A stretch of 64,000 nt of DNA from NCBI RefSeq assembly GCF_018139145.2, contig NC_059481.1:14620368-14684367 (forward strand). The letters run 5' to 3'. The notes under the pieces are model-generated. The model did not search any database, was not told where the DNA came from, and saw only the letters and a list, made by a program, of their open reading frames with translations. Positions 1 to 11,900 of the stretch are shown one piece after another; the stretch's first letter is position 1; each line of letters begins with the position of its first letter. A program made the position numbers and the translations under genes. This DNA comes from Gymnogyps californianus. Its lineage: Eukaryota > Chordata > Aves > Accipitriformes > Cathartidae.

Positions 1-125
1 ATACAGAGAAAAGAAAAGTGTACTTGTACTACTGGAGCATGCAGGACACAGAAAATGAGCAGCACGTCAGGTTAAACCAATTACAGTTCTGAATTGTAAG
101 GATGATGTGTTAACGGGGCTTTTCA

Positions 126-165
126 GGCAAGTGACTTAGCCTCTGACTGCTCATGGGGATGCTGG
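126..165 (+). repeat. MIR-like ancient SINE fragment (tentative)
   Basis: The string GGCAAGTGACTTAGCCTCTG followed by a CTCAT-GGGGA block resembles the MIR core, in which a GGCAAGTCACTTAACCTCT segment is followed by a CTCAT-GGGGA segment. The match is short and divergent, as expected for a very old element in a sauropsid genome. It is recognised from memory of the consensus only. Confidence 0.3.
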
Positions 166-2020
166 GTGGCATAAGGATAGAATTTTCACATGACCAGAAT
201 TTCATTACATCATTTGTTAGTATATAGAATATCACAAGGGAGTTTTACTTTATTTAACATAGTAACAATGAACAGCTGGCTGCATTACAGTCCTCTGTGT
301 CAGCGAGGATACAGTCAAAATATATTAGTCTAGTTTAAAACATTCAAATTACATTTTTGTAGGTTGGCCAGTATGCACTGTGAATGAGCAAAACAAGGAA
401 AAGACAATTCAATAGTGGAAATAAAATGTCAAACATAATGAGAGCCTGAGCACTATGCAGCAGAAATGCTGGCATGAAAGGTGTTAGAGGGATTTAACCT
501 ATTTAAGGGGCATAGATTATAAAGGTATCTAGTTTCCAAGACTGCTCTGTTGCCTAACAGGACTTTAAGCCAAGAGTTATATATGATACAATGTTTATAT
601 CACTATTCTGATAAAATTATGATTTTACTTGCCTGAAAATTCCAGTGTTAAAAACGTCAGCTATTAGCTCCTTTTGTGCCTCTCTGAGTTTAGTAGGGAC
701 ATTTGATCGTTCCCAGCTACTGGCATTGCCTGGTCTATTAGGGTTGTTCTACACCACCTCTCCTCCCTTCCCCTCCAGCCACATCAGAGAGCATCATTGC
801 TGCTGCAGTGAGGACACTAGATTTCTCTGCCAATTTTGCTATATATAATATGGAGAAGTCTAGAACCATCTGCACACTAGCACCGTGTGGTGTGTCACAG
901 AAGCTGGTATGTGCGGTTACGGCCTCTGTAATGGCTAACAGACTACGCTACATTAGCCTCTTCCTTCTCATTCATTCCTGTGTGGCCTTCATCAAGTTTC
1001 CTAATTTTTCTGAGTCTCAGCTCACCAACTAGAGAATTAGGTTTAAGCATGATTTACTCGCATGTTTTGACAGATGGACAGAGTTCTGTGATCTATTCCA
1101 TAACAAAATATAAATACTCTGCACAAATTCCCATTCTCGTGGGATTTTTAGTGAAGTTTACTGAAGGATATACAGTATTATACAAGTTAATAATAGGAAG
1201 AAGGGGACTTAGATGTCACTTCTTGCCAGTTTGTGGTATTACCCACAGACCTTTTCAGAGTGCTTTGCAAATGTAGTTTTACAAGCTGAAAAGGACATTG
1301 TGTTCCCACAGTTGCTATAAAAGATCTTTCTGTGATATTAAAACACAGGATTGACAGGAAGCTTTCTCTGATGATTGGCCTGATTCCCCCCCCCCCCCTT
1401 AATTCTGCATGTATATACCTTGGCGTTTGTATTTCTCTAATAGCCAATAGAATAACACTGTCATTAGCTTTTCTTGCTATTAGGCACAAGTAGACATATT
1501 CAGCATGTCCAGTCTTACAGCAGCTGATTTCTTTGGGCATCAGTTGTTTGCATTGTTTTTCTCAGAACATCCTCCAGCTCACCTGTTATTCTGCTTTGGA
1601 GACAGATGGCCAGAATGAAGTAAGAGTTTCCAGATTTGGCTTTAAAAACCATAGAATGAACAACCAGTTGGAGTTTTGTTACACAATTAAGTGTAACTTA
1701 GTCATACTCAAATGCCCAGATGAAAGGGGATTCAAAATTGGGAAGGGAAAAAAAGAAAAGCAAGATGCAACAATAGCCTTGGGGTATCACCTTCAAAGAA
1801 GGCTTTCAACAAGATGTCCCAGTTTAAGGTTGAACAATTAGAAAAAGGACTGAATGATATTTTACAAACTTTTTTTTTCCTTCAAAAACAGTTTTCTGAT
1901 CTGTGAAAGACTCTAAGGGGGAAACGCTCTCCTCAGCCCCAACTGAAGTGAAACAAAATTCATTTTTACAGTTCCTTTGAAACAAATATAAAGAGACTGA
2001 CATTGTCTCACATCTTACAG

Positions 2021-2060
2021 TCACTGATGGGGAAAGTGAGGACTGAAGGTGGTAAGGGTG
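2021..2060 (-). repeat. MIR-like fragment, reverse orientation (tentative)
   Basis: CACTGATGGGGAAAGTGAGG followed by a purine-rich GGTGGTAAG block resembles the reverse complement of the MIR segment in which GATGGGGAAACTGAGG precedes the GGTTAAGTGACTTG block. The similarity is short and could be chance. Confidence 0.25.
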
Positions 2061-2982
2061 GGTGAAATCTGCCTAGCGCAGAGACTCTGCTGCTTGGGTC
2101 CATAACTGACAAATGTACTTCTGGAAATGGACTGGAAAACACGAAATGCAAAGGTCCTGCCGACCTTCAGCAAGAAAACCACATTCCTGCCTTTCAAGCA
2201 AGAGATGCTGAAACACAAAGCTGCTATTCTTAAACACAGCTCCTAGTGGAGAGGTGTTAAAATGGTTTATTTAGCTAACACAAACATGACTAGAATCTGT
2301 GTGAAGGAAGGTGCCTACTACCTGCAGCATCCCAGCTGAGGAGGCAGACAGTAGGAAATGCATGCAATGCCTGTTAAAGGAGGGAAGAAAATGGTAAGTT
2401 GACTCTGCTGCGCCTCTTGATTGGAATGAGTGAATTAGAATAAGAGATGTAGTATTTCATGTTGGCTCAAACATTTCAAATGACAAACACAGAGAGGCCA
2501 GAAATGTAATAAAAATTTTATTGTCTTCAGAATAATGGAGAGAGAGATTTATTATGGGTTTTGTGTGACAGCAAATGATGTAATTAAGACTGCACTATAA
2601 TAACAATTGTGACAAGAGCTATTTTTAAGGTCCTCAAACTCTGACAAATTTTCCTTTTAAGCTTTCTTGCTTCCTGCAACAGGTGATTAAAAAAAAATCA
2701 TATTCACAAGCCCTTATTAAGCTTGTTAAAAAAAACCTGTAGAAAATTAAATAAAACACATATCCTGATTCCAGGTTGCATCATTTAACAAAAATAGGTT
2801 AAGAAACACCACAGTAGGGTTCAATGGAAATAAAGTAGCTCATACGTAGCAATTTCTATGTCTACTTTTTTTGGATAAAGGATAACTTAACACATTTTTT
2901 GCCTAAAATTATGCATCCTAAATATCCCTAAATGTTCCAGCACTGAAGAGCTAACGTGTATTGCTTGATAATTGCCTTTTTA

Positions 2983-2997
2983 ACAATTTAGCATTGT
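2983..2997. promoter_or_regulatory. Inverted ACAAT/ATTGT pair (SOX-type palindrome, speculative)
   Basis: ACAAT and its reverse complement ATTGT are separated by five bases. HMG-box factors of the SOX family bind ACAAT-type sites, and SOXE proteins can bind inverted pairs as dimers. In AT-rich DNA such a pair arises easily by chance, so this is only a pointer. Confidence 0.15.
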
Positions 2998-5122
2998 CAT
3001 TATATTAAGGCTTTGATGTAGCATATCACTTTAAAAAGTCAGTCACTCTTCAGTATTTGCTTAAGTGAATGTTTTGCTATATAGGGATGAAGGTAAGCAT
3101 GTGCTAAATTGATGTGTTGAGTCAGTGCCTGAGACAGTTTATCTATCTGCAGTATTCCTGTAAAATGCAGTGCCACAATGGACATTTCAGTCTGGGGCAT
3201 TCTGGCGCTCAGCGAGAGCTGGTATCAGGTGGACTCTCCTGTCTGCTGGGAGGATACGCAGTAGTTCGAGCTGTAGCGCTAAATAGCCTGCAAATAAACA
3301 TTTAATAAACCAGACTGTCTTTAGCCTTCATGTTTTCATTATAGTTATTTTCCAGCCACCAAAAGTTCAGTTATTTTTTTGAAAGAGACACCACAAGTAT
3401 AAACTAGAGCATAACTTTTTATTATTTGTAAATGTTACGTTTCATTGCTGAAGAGCAATATCAAAACTTTACTCAGGATATTGAATTTAGTGCTGTTGAG
3501 GGAAAATGATCCGTCTTCCCTATGCAGAAAGCATTACATCACGAAGGGATGGAAACAAAGAGCTCTGAGGGACTGGGATAGGCAAACTTCCCTCCTTTCA
3601 CAGGAAATGGGTGAAGCCTTGCTTGAAATTATTATTCAGACGTTTTGTGCTGTGAAGGAAATGTCTCCTGATAGCACAAGCAATTGGTTTCCTGTTGTGA
3701 ACTAACAGTTTTGGCATAACCAAGAATGGACAGGAAGGGCAAATGATTTGGGGTCATCTGAAGTACTTGTTTTAATGAAAAGACCAGCCCAAGCAAGCAG
3801 CAAAAAATTGGGCCTGACAAAAAAAAATTGAAATTAAAAGGGGGAGAGGGGGAGAAAGGGGATCGGTTGCTGATTGCTACAGTATCTTTGGGGAAATAAA
3901 TAACAACAACAAAAAAATCCCACATCAAATTTTAGCAGGATTAGCAGAAAGCGGGGAGGGACGCTGTTGTTGAGCAGGAAGTATTGCGGGGAGAGAAAGC
4001 CCTTTGTATCCTACCTAATTAAGAGCCTGATTCAACAAATATATATCCGGCTTCTACACTGAGGAAAGCAATTTTTGGAAGTTTTCACAGATGCGGAATT
4101 ATTTTTTTCAACCAGGACCTTTCAAGTGCTATTTTTCAACCACAGTGTATAAATAGCACTGCCAGCAGGTTCCTGAAGCTGCCTTAGCATTGGGCCATCT
4201 GACTGCTCACCTTCCATTCGAAGCAAAAGCAAGCAAAGGGAAAGGCACACACGACATTTTCCTACCTCAGGCCTTCTTCCCAGCCGGTTGTGAGAGCAGA
4301 AAGGAGGTGGCTTCCCCTCGTCTTTTCCTGACGTCTCTGGGGATCTGTGCCACCTTCACGGGCTTGCTAATGCAGTGCCAGGACTGCCCTCACATTTGCA
4401 TCATCTTAGTCATTTTGGCTCTTGCTCATGAGGGGACTGTACAAAACTGGCCTGGTTATAGCTCCCGAGGCCGTTTAGACCCTTTCTCCTGAAACATGTA
4501 ACGATGGCTGCATTGCAGGGCCCTGTGCCCTCCTTTGCTGGAGGCTGGCAAGGCATGACAGGGAGCACGCGCTGAAGCTCTCTGTCCTGCTGCAATGCAG
4601 GTGCAGAGTTTCTTACGGGACTTCATATTCAGGAGAAAAAAAGTAAATTTAAAAATCTCTCTTCATTGTTTCAGACTTCTTTTTAAGATGGTGGTGTAAG
4701 TTTCATTGTAAGCATTCAAAATGTTTAAAGGCTATTTCTAAAATAAATGAAACCTGCTTGGATTTTTGTGTTACGTACTTTTGGCAGCAACCATTTTCAC
4801 CCTTGCAAAGATTATTTTGATTGTATGGAAATTGAAGTTGCAGAAAACGGCTGCCTATTTCAGAAAACAAAACATGAAAGCGTCATTTTGTGCTTGCCGA
4901 TTCTTAAAAGGCTTTTCTTAAAGTGTTTTTTATTATGCCAAACCCACAACAGTTTGTAAAAATGTGCCTGAATTTGTCTTTGGATTTAATTTAGATAGAA
5001 TTTTTAAAACTGTATACAACAACATTTCTGCTCTCTACTTTTAGAAAAATACAAACTTCAGTCACATTTGAATCACGCTTTTTTTTTAACATCTCCTTTT
5101 AAATATTTTTGTTTCCATTTAG

Positions 5123-5259
5123 GACTGCCAACATTACCATGGAAACCCCCAAAAATAAAGACTTTCCCAGCCTTGTGAGAGCACACCTGCAAGAGCAAGA
5201 ATTGCCTGTCAAAAGCGACTCTCCTTCATTATTGGTGTCACCCAAGGACATTTTTTGTG
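5123..5259 (+). other. Exon-like open segment with strong Kozak start (speculative)
   Basis: A pyrimidine-rich acceptor ending in TTTCCATTTAG precedes an open segment of 137 bases that ends at a GTCAGT donor-like site. Inside it, an ATG at 5139 sits in a perfect ACCATGG context and the frame stays open through about 40 codons, with a mixed, non-repetitive composition (METPKNKDFPSL at the start). I do not recognise the peptide, and no partner exon was found on either side. It may be a first coding exon of an unlisted gene, part of a non-coding RNA, or chance. Confidence 0.15.
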
Positions 5260-8200
5260 GTCAGTATGATTTGTTATCTCAAAATGTATTGAAAGCATAT
5301 TCTTAGAATTGATACAATTTGGAATCTTGCCATGGACCAGTAACAAATGTCTGTTGCTATCCAAGAGCACTCTCTTTAATATACTATCTCAGTTTCAAGA
5401 AAAAACCCAACTCTTTACAGACTGTAGAGTTGAGATTGGAAGCCCTGAAATAACAAGATGAAATAAGCACTCATCTCAGTGAGACAAACACATGTAAAAT
5501 GAAGTCCTAATAAGCTGTCTTAATATAAATCTTTCCACTGGCTTCAGAAGGACTTGGATCAGAATTACAAAGAGAATTGCAAGAATTCATCTGCTGCTTC
5601 CTAGTAGAGAGGTGGAGCGTATTTACTAGTGAACAACTGGCTACTATGAAAACTGATCTGTTTAGACTTTTCAACATTGCTAATTTTATACATATATATT
5701 TTTTAGTTACAGAATTAAATTTTAAGTAGTTTGATCTGAAATTTTATAATTGCAACTAATTCTGTGCAGTTTTCCAATTAAAAAAAATAATTTAGATAAT
5801 TACAATGGTTTAACACGTATTTTTTCCAAGCAGAAGGCAGCTATGGTGGTAGAACTGAATTCAGATAATCTAGCAGTATATATGAATAATATTTCAAGAC
5901 AATGTTCTTAGATTTCTTAAATTATATTAAAAAACCTCAAACTGACATGATATTTCCATTTTTTTGGTGCCTACTCTCTGTTCTTAGCTATATGAATTGT
6001 ATATTCTGCTTGCTAAATTGTTAAATTTCCAGTATATGAAGGCTTTTGATTTGTATATCTTTCTGCAGTGTAGTGGCAATTTGACAGCAAGTCTGCATCA
6101 GTAATGAGCACCACTGGGAAAATAGAGATTTTGTTTGTTTGTTTCTCTTTACTAAGGAAAGACTTTCCATAGATCCCAAACCCAATGAAAAACTGAACTT
6201 TAAATAATGTTAGAAATACACCTTTGTGTTATTAACAATAATACAGGAAAATCGTCTACTTTTTTTTTTGTTATTTAAGCATACCGAAAAGCTTAACTTA
6301 AATGCATTCAGGTCTCACCTAGATTTGCTTTTCACTGCTGTTTTAATGAGCAAACTCCTTGGCAGAATTGTTTGTCAGCACAGACAAACCTCAGAAATGC
6401 TAACTGTAACATCTCCATGGTATGTCTAATACCAAATGATCCTGTTCAAATCAGTAGCACATTTTTGGAAATTAGATGCTGTTCCACATGAACAGGAGTA
6501 TCAGACCTCACTTCTCCAGGAATATTAACGAACGAAAGCAAAGAACAAATTCAGACCTCAAACAAAGTATTTTCACTACAGAGCTAAGTCTAAAGAGAGA
6601 GATTCATCCAGGCAGAACGTAGAAACTGTATGTGACAAATTAGCGTCATGACTGTTGCACCATCTCACACTACAATCTCATCAGAATATATCTATTTTGC
6701 AGGACTGGAGCTTCCTGTTGTACACATGAAAACTTTTCACAGAGTAGTAGTCTGGTGTTTATGAGAAGAAATCTTCCCAGAAGTGCACAGGTACTATCAG
6801 CAGGAACAATGGTCATTCTCATGTGGCCAGCTCACTCCAGCTATTAACAAAATCTCTGTCCTAATCACAGCGTTGAAGTAATTTTTGCTGAATTTACCAG
6901 CTTTAAGTACAGTACTATCAAAATTCTGGATATTTGCAGTCAATAAGGTTTCTATGTCGCAAGAGAAATATTTTCCCAACAAATGCTGATTCAAATGTTG
7001 TGCATTCCCACTGCTTCAATTTTTGCTCTAGGCTAAGCAGATGATTATTTAGGGTCGCTACAAGCTGTCATATTACTTATGCTGCTCACCAAAGAGGTGG
7101 TTGTGTTTCAGCGTTAGGTGGGGAGTATTCCTATGCATGCATTTGTGCTCAAAATGACCATTTCAAAAGTTTTGCTGCGTATGTTCATTGATACCCTTTC
7201 AAAGTGGACTGGTGGTGCAGATGGGAGTAAAAGTTGAATTTCCCTGTGAAGGTGGGTGGGAGCCCTAGTGGCAATCAGATTAAACTGGAAAAGCATTACA
7301 AGTGTTTTGAGTTCTTCAGCGGCAGATACTGTGGAAACTCCAGATAGACGAAATGCATGAGGATTATCATGCAGTGTTAATTTTTCAGGAATGGAGAAAT
7401 GAAATTAATTGTAGTGGAAGTTGTAAACTGGCACAGATTTGAGCTCAGTCATCGTAAAATTATTCCTGTTCCTTTGGCTGGATGCTCTGTGCAGTTCCTC
7501 CTCCTAAAGTGTTAAAACCACTTCTTTTTATTTGCGCGTGCTTTCTGGAACCGATGAGATTAAAACAGGCTAATACCACTTCAACTCAATAGGGAATGAT
7601 TGCAACTGAAAAGCATTTATTTATTTGGTGTGAGTCGTTCTGTAGTACATTTCAGTTCCATACTGAAGTGGAGGTTTGTTTGTCTTTAAAGGTTTACTTA
7701 AATAGGAGAGGAAGTGAGAAGTAGTCCCTGGCACCTTTACTTTGCTAACGCAGCTGACGCACACCTCGCTTTATAGTGCCGATGTATTACAAAAGGACAT
7801 CTAGGACAGTTTGGACTATTCCTAGTGTTTATTGTTACCACATCAAGTCTTTGCAGTTGGTTATCAGGATGCTGGTCAGTGTAGACAAGAAATATTGCAA
7901 TATTAGTATCATAGAAAAGGTTACAAATAAAGAAAAATAGTGGGTTTTGCTGTAATGTCAGTGTCTATTGGTTCTACCTTGCTAGTAGTTTTTAAAATGA
8001 GCTAGACATTAAATAGGCACAGTTTTGTCTAAAAACAAAGCAGATGCTTTATGGAGAAAGCAGTCTCTTCAAGAGGACTGGTGAATTGTGGAGAGGATAA
8101 CTTAATATTATGGTAACCACCTGGATTTGACTTTTAACTGTATTTAAAAATAGTGCCACATTGATGACAACTTTCAGAAAAAGAACTCAAAAACTGTAGC

Positions 8201-8871
8201 TGTTACAAAAGTAAAAAAAAAACAACCCCAAAGCAACATTTTCACTATTCATTTCCATCTCTGCCTCTTTAAGCTTAAACTCTACCTCTTAATCTCATCC
8301 TAAAAGGACATGTTGAGAAGCAGAAGCTTCATTTTTCTATGTTTATTGCATTTCCTTCTCCTGCTCCTTAATCTGAATTTCCTCCATCAAATTGGCTTAT
8401 GTCAGTATGAACTAGTGACTTTTGTGTTATGCATCCAGGACCCGTTTCAATCTCCTTGAGTTCTACCTGGAAAGTAGAACCAGGTTTGCTTCCACACCAT
8501 AAGAGTCAGGCGCTGTTCTTAATGCTAGTCTGAGGAGCAGAGCTGGTCACAAGAAGCTGCAAATTCCATTACAGTTATAGCCAAGGATTGACTTATGAGA
8601 AAGGACTTGTGCTCTGTATGCTCCTATATCTTCAGTGTGACAGTGACTTCAGGCTCCCAACCCTAATGCTCAGTTACTGGGGAGGGGGTTTCTTCCTCAG
8701 TCAGCTGGCTAAGGACTCTTAAACTAATGCGCAGCAGCTTTGGCTTTTTTTTTTTTTACTTAGTTAACAGTTCAGGTCAGATCCCTTTATTCTGATTCAC
8801 ATACCTGCCAATCATTCCAGGATGGAACTAATAATTGTATTGTAGCAAGAGAGAAGCAGAGTTTGTAGGAA

Positions 8872-8962
8872 GAGAACATACACATAAAATTTTTATTAGG
8901 CCAATTAATATAATTGGAAAGAACAGGCAGGCTTTCGGGCTCAAAGTCCTTTTTCTGGGTGT
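8872..8962 (-). repeat. Decayed amniote interspersed repeat, Penelope-like 3' end
   Basis: Read on the minus strand, this gives a CTGAAGA-like box degraded to CCAGAAAAA, then a short arm pair, then CCGAAAGC, then a CCAATTA/TAATTGG hairpin (8901-8917) and GGCCTAATAAAA. From memory, this order (CTGAWGA box, CGAAAGC, CCAAC...GTTGG hairpin, AATAAAAGAT) is the 3' end of an old interspersed repeat common in turtle, crocodile and bird DNA, which I associate with Penelope-like elements. The CTGANGA and GAAA boxes flanking a stem resemble a hammerhead ribozyme core. Here the core is mutated and unlikely to cleave. The family name is from memory and could be wrong. Confidence 0.6.
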
Positions 8963-11900
8963 GAAAAGGAGTGGCAGAATCCAAGGCAGAGACAAGGTTA
9001 GGCCCAATTCCCCTTAGTTTAATCTAATTATGTTAGGCCACTTGAGAGACAAGGGTACTTAGCATGTGTAGAGCAAAGCTCCCTTCCACATTACAGCAAC
9101 CATATTCTGCCGGGAAAAGTTACGTTGCAAGGCGAGCTACACAAGTCTGTACATCAGTTTTCAGAGAGACCTCCTGGGGTCCTTAATTGCTGACACGCAT
9201 TTAGCCACACTGGCAGCATACACAGTATTTAAGCCCAGCCACATGAAATACAGGATCTGCAGTGTTCAAAAATAACCTGTGTTAACATCATATTGCGATG
9301 TCTGCACATAGGGCTCCACCGAACCTGTGGCTTCATCCGTGGTTGTCTAACTGCTGAGGAGGCTGAGTCCTTCTGGGAGACTGAGGGGAGCTCAGTGCCT
9401 GTGACTTTGGGAGCCCCTTCGGGACTACTCTTTCCCTGAGCTGGTGGGTGGACGAGATTCCAATCAGGCAAATGGATGGATTACCAATAAGTCTTGTTGT
9501 TTGGCCATCTGGATGTACTGCTGCCGCCAGGCTCATTTTTCAGCTTGATGACTGTAATGATTTTGGCAATGGTTGTGGCTGCTCCCATTCATTCTTTTAA
9601 CAATTTCCATTACCCTAGCCAATTATTTTCAGGGTCCTGGCCTTTTCTTTCAGAGCTATGTGTTTTTATGTTTCAAGATCTCTGAATAGTGATTTGTAGG
9701 AGTATGTCCCTTTGTGGCTGCTCCTCATCTTCTTGGAGCAGTTTTACATACGGCATATGCCTTTTGAACTAGCTTGTGACAAAGTGACTCAGACAACACT
9801 GCTCTGAATAACCTTCCCACAGACAGTGAATAAAAAGGAGACAAGTATCAGCTCTCCATTTTGCTGGACAGGGCATGCACACTAAGCATACAGTCGGAAA
9901 AAACTGTGGGTTTAGTAGTGTTGTCAGTAGCAGATCCCAGCTGTTCCCTCTGATATAGCGCACACAGGGACTCCCCATACAGGACTGGTTTCAGCTGCAC
10001 TTTGCTCTATAGTTTTGTCTATCCTTAGTATTTTGTCAGCCCCAACAGGCTGAAACAGGCATCTTCTTGTGTATTTTAAGCTGAAAGAAAAGTCGGCAAA
10101 CAAATACCGAGAGAGTCTATACAGGCACCCAGAAACAAAGCTAGCATTATAGGAAACGCAATTGCTTTGTTAAGTCTTATTCTCTCAGATCCATACACAC
10201 TGTCCAGCTCACATCTTAGCCGACTGGGGAAAAAAAAAAGTTCCCAAACGTGCCTGAAATACTAAACTAGTCCCAGGAGGGAAAACCTAAACAAACACTA
10301 TCCCCCTCACTGAACACACCCGATCCTTCCCTAATCTAAACAGCCACTGACACTCTTATCACTTTATGCCAGCAACTCTAACTGTTTTATTGTTAGGAAG
10401 TAAGACTTATACTACTTGTATAGGTTTTTCCCACCTCTGTACATTGCATGCCTCAGATACTCAGCCAGCTGTGTGCTGCTGATTCTCAGAGGGGCTCTCA
10501 CACACAGAAAGGGATTCTGTATAAAAATGCTGCTGCACTAAGACTAGGTGGTGACTTGAGGTGACTGGTGTCATCCGTTACACAAGGGGCCAAACAGCAG
10601 ACAGATTTTGGCAGAATGGCTTCTGAATTACATGCTTCCTATTATCAATGTATACTAGTGTACGTATGTATCACAATAAAATAGACCAGGCATCTCTAAT
10701 TACCATTGCTAACTCACAAAAGTAGAGTCAGCTAGTCTTAGACTCTTGATACAAGAAGTTATAATAAGAATCAAAGCTGTACTTGGTGAAAATCATCAGT
10801 TACCACCAGAAATAAAAGCATTTCAGATGCCATTTTCTTGAATATATGCTTAATAGTTTCAAATCTTTGAAAGCATGTACCAGCTTCTCCCCATCACACA
10901 GCTGCACCGACTCCACAGTCTTTGGATTCAGTTCAAATCTTGTTTTCAGTGTGACAAGAACTTTTGTCGACACTGTAGTTAAGCAACAAGAAGAATGCCA
11001 GTAACAAGACAGACAAACAAAAATACCTTAGCAAGTAGGTAAGGATGTAAAGCCTTAGGAAAGGCTGGGTAAGCTTTCAGTACAAACAGGACCCCAGCTA
11101 TAGCCCTGGAGGGCTGCTTAGATTGTACCTGAGATGGCCACTCCTAGAAACAGGTTTTGAGACACAACCCAACTTCTCCTTTCCAGGTGGCCCTTGCAGA
11201 CAACCTGAATCCAGACTGTCTAAAAGTGCCATGTGTCCTCACATCATGCCATGTCAGCCCTTATCAGAAGGCCACAGGACGTCTTGTCTGTCTAGCCTCA
11301 AACATATGGTCTCATCACGAGGGCAGATGGGACGTCGGGAGGTGACAGGGACAGGTAATGCTCAGAGCCTGCTAGCACTGCAGGATAAGGGTCAGGTGCT
11401 TGGAGCAAACTCGAGTTTTCTCCGAGTATGCCAGTTGGCTCATCAGTCCCAAATTTGATCCTGGGACCTGATCCGGAGTTTAATTCAAAGGAGTCACGAA
11501 GTTGTTCTTTAGGCTGGACTCATCTCACTGAGCTTCCCTATCCACTGGATCAAGGACACTCCAAAAATTTACACATCAGGTATGCACAATTTCATAGCAA
11601 ATGCAAATACACGCTTTAAATGTCATATCAATACAGTGGATTGCATTCATAGCATGCTGGCGGCCTACTTAAATACTAGCGTTTTCTTTTCTTAAATGCA
11701 TATGTAATTTATAATGGCCAGCTAACTTCATGAAGTTCTTCATGCTCCAAGGCTGAAATACTTGTATATACATCACTACCCCCAAAGACTAATAGTAAAA
11801 GAAAATAGGAAAAGTCACTCCCTATAGAGAAGACTCCTCTAGGCTTTAAAGACATATAACTTCCAATTAAAGCTTTACAAAAGGGCTGATACATGGAATG

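Larger units (their letters stand above)
1..8870. other. Intergenic AT-rich left flank, no recognised gene
   Basis: No open reading frame here resembles a protein I know, and none forms a convincing chain of exons with matching splice sites. In a reversed 15q25-like order one would expect CFAP161 and IL16 on the minus strand to the left, but I found no exon of either. The stretch holds a 13-base C run at 1386-1398, two weak MIR-like fragments, a G-rich purine patch near 3840-3861 and several AT-rich blocks with homeobox-type TAATTA and MEF2-like sites (around 2510-2650). Those blocks could be conserved non-coding elements, but conservation cannot be judged from one sequence. Confidence 0.6.
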
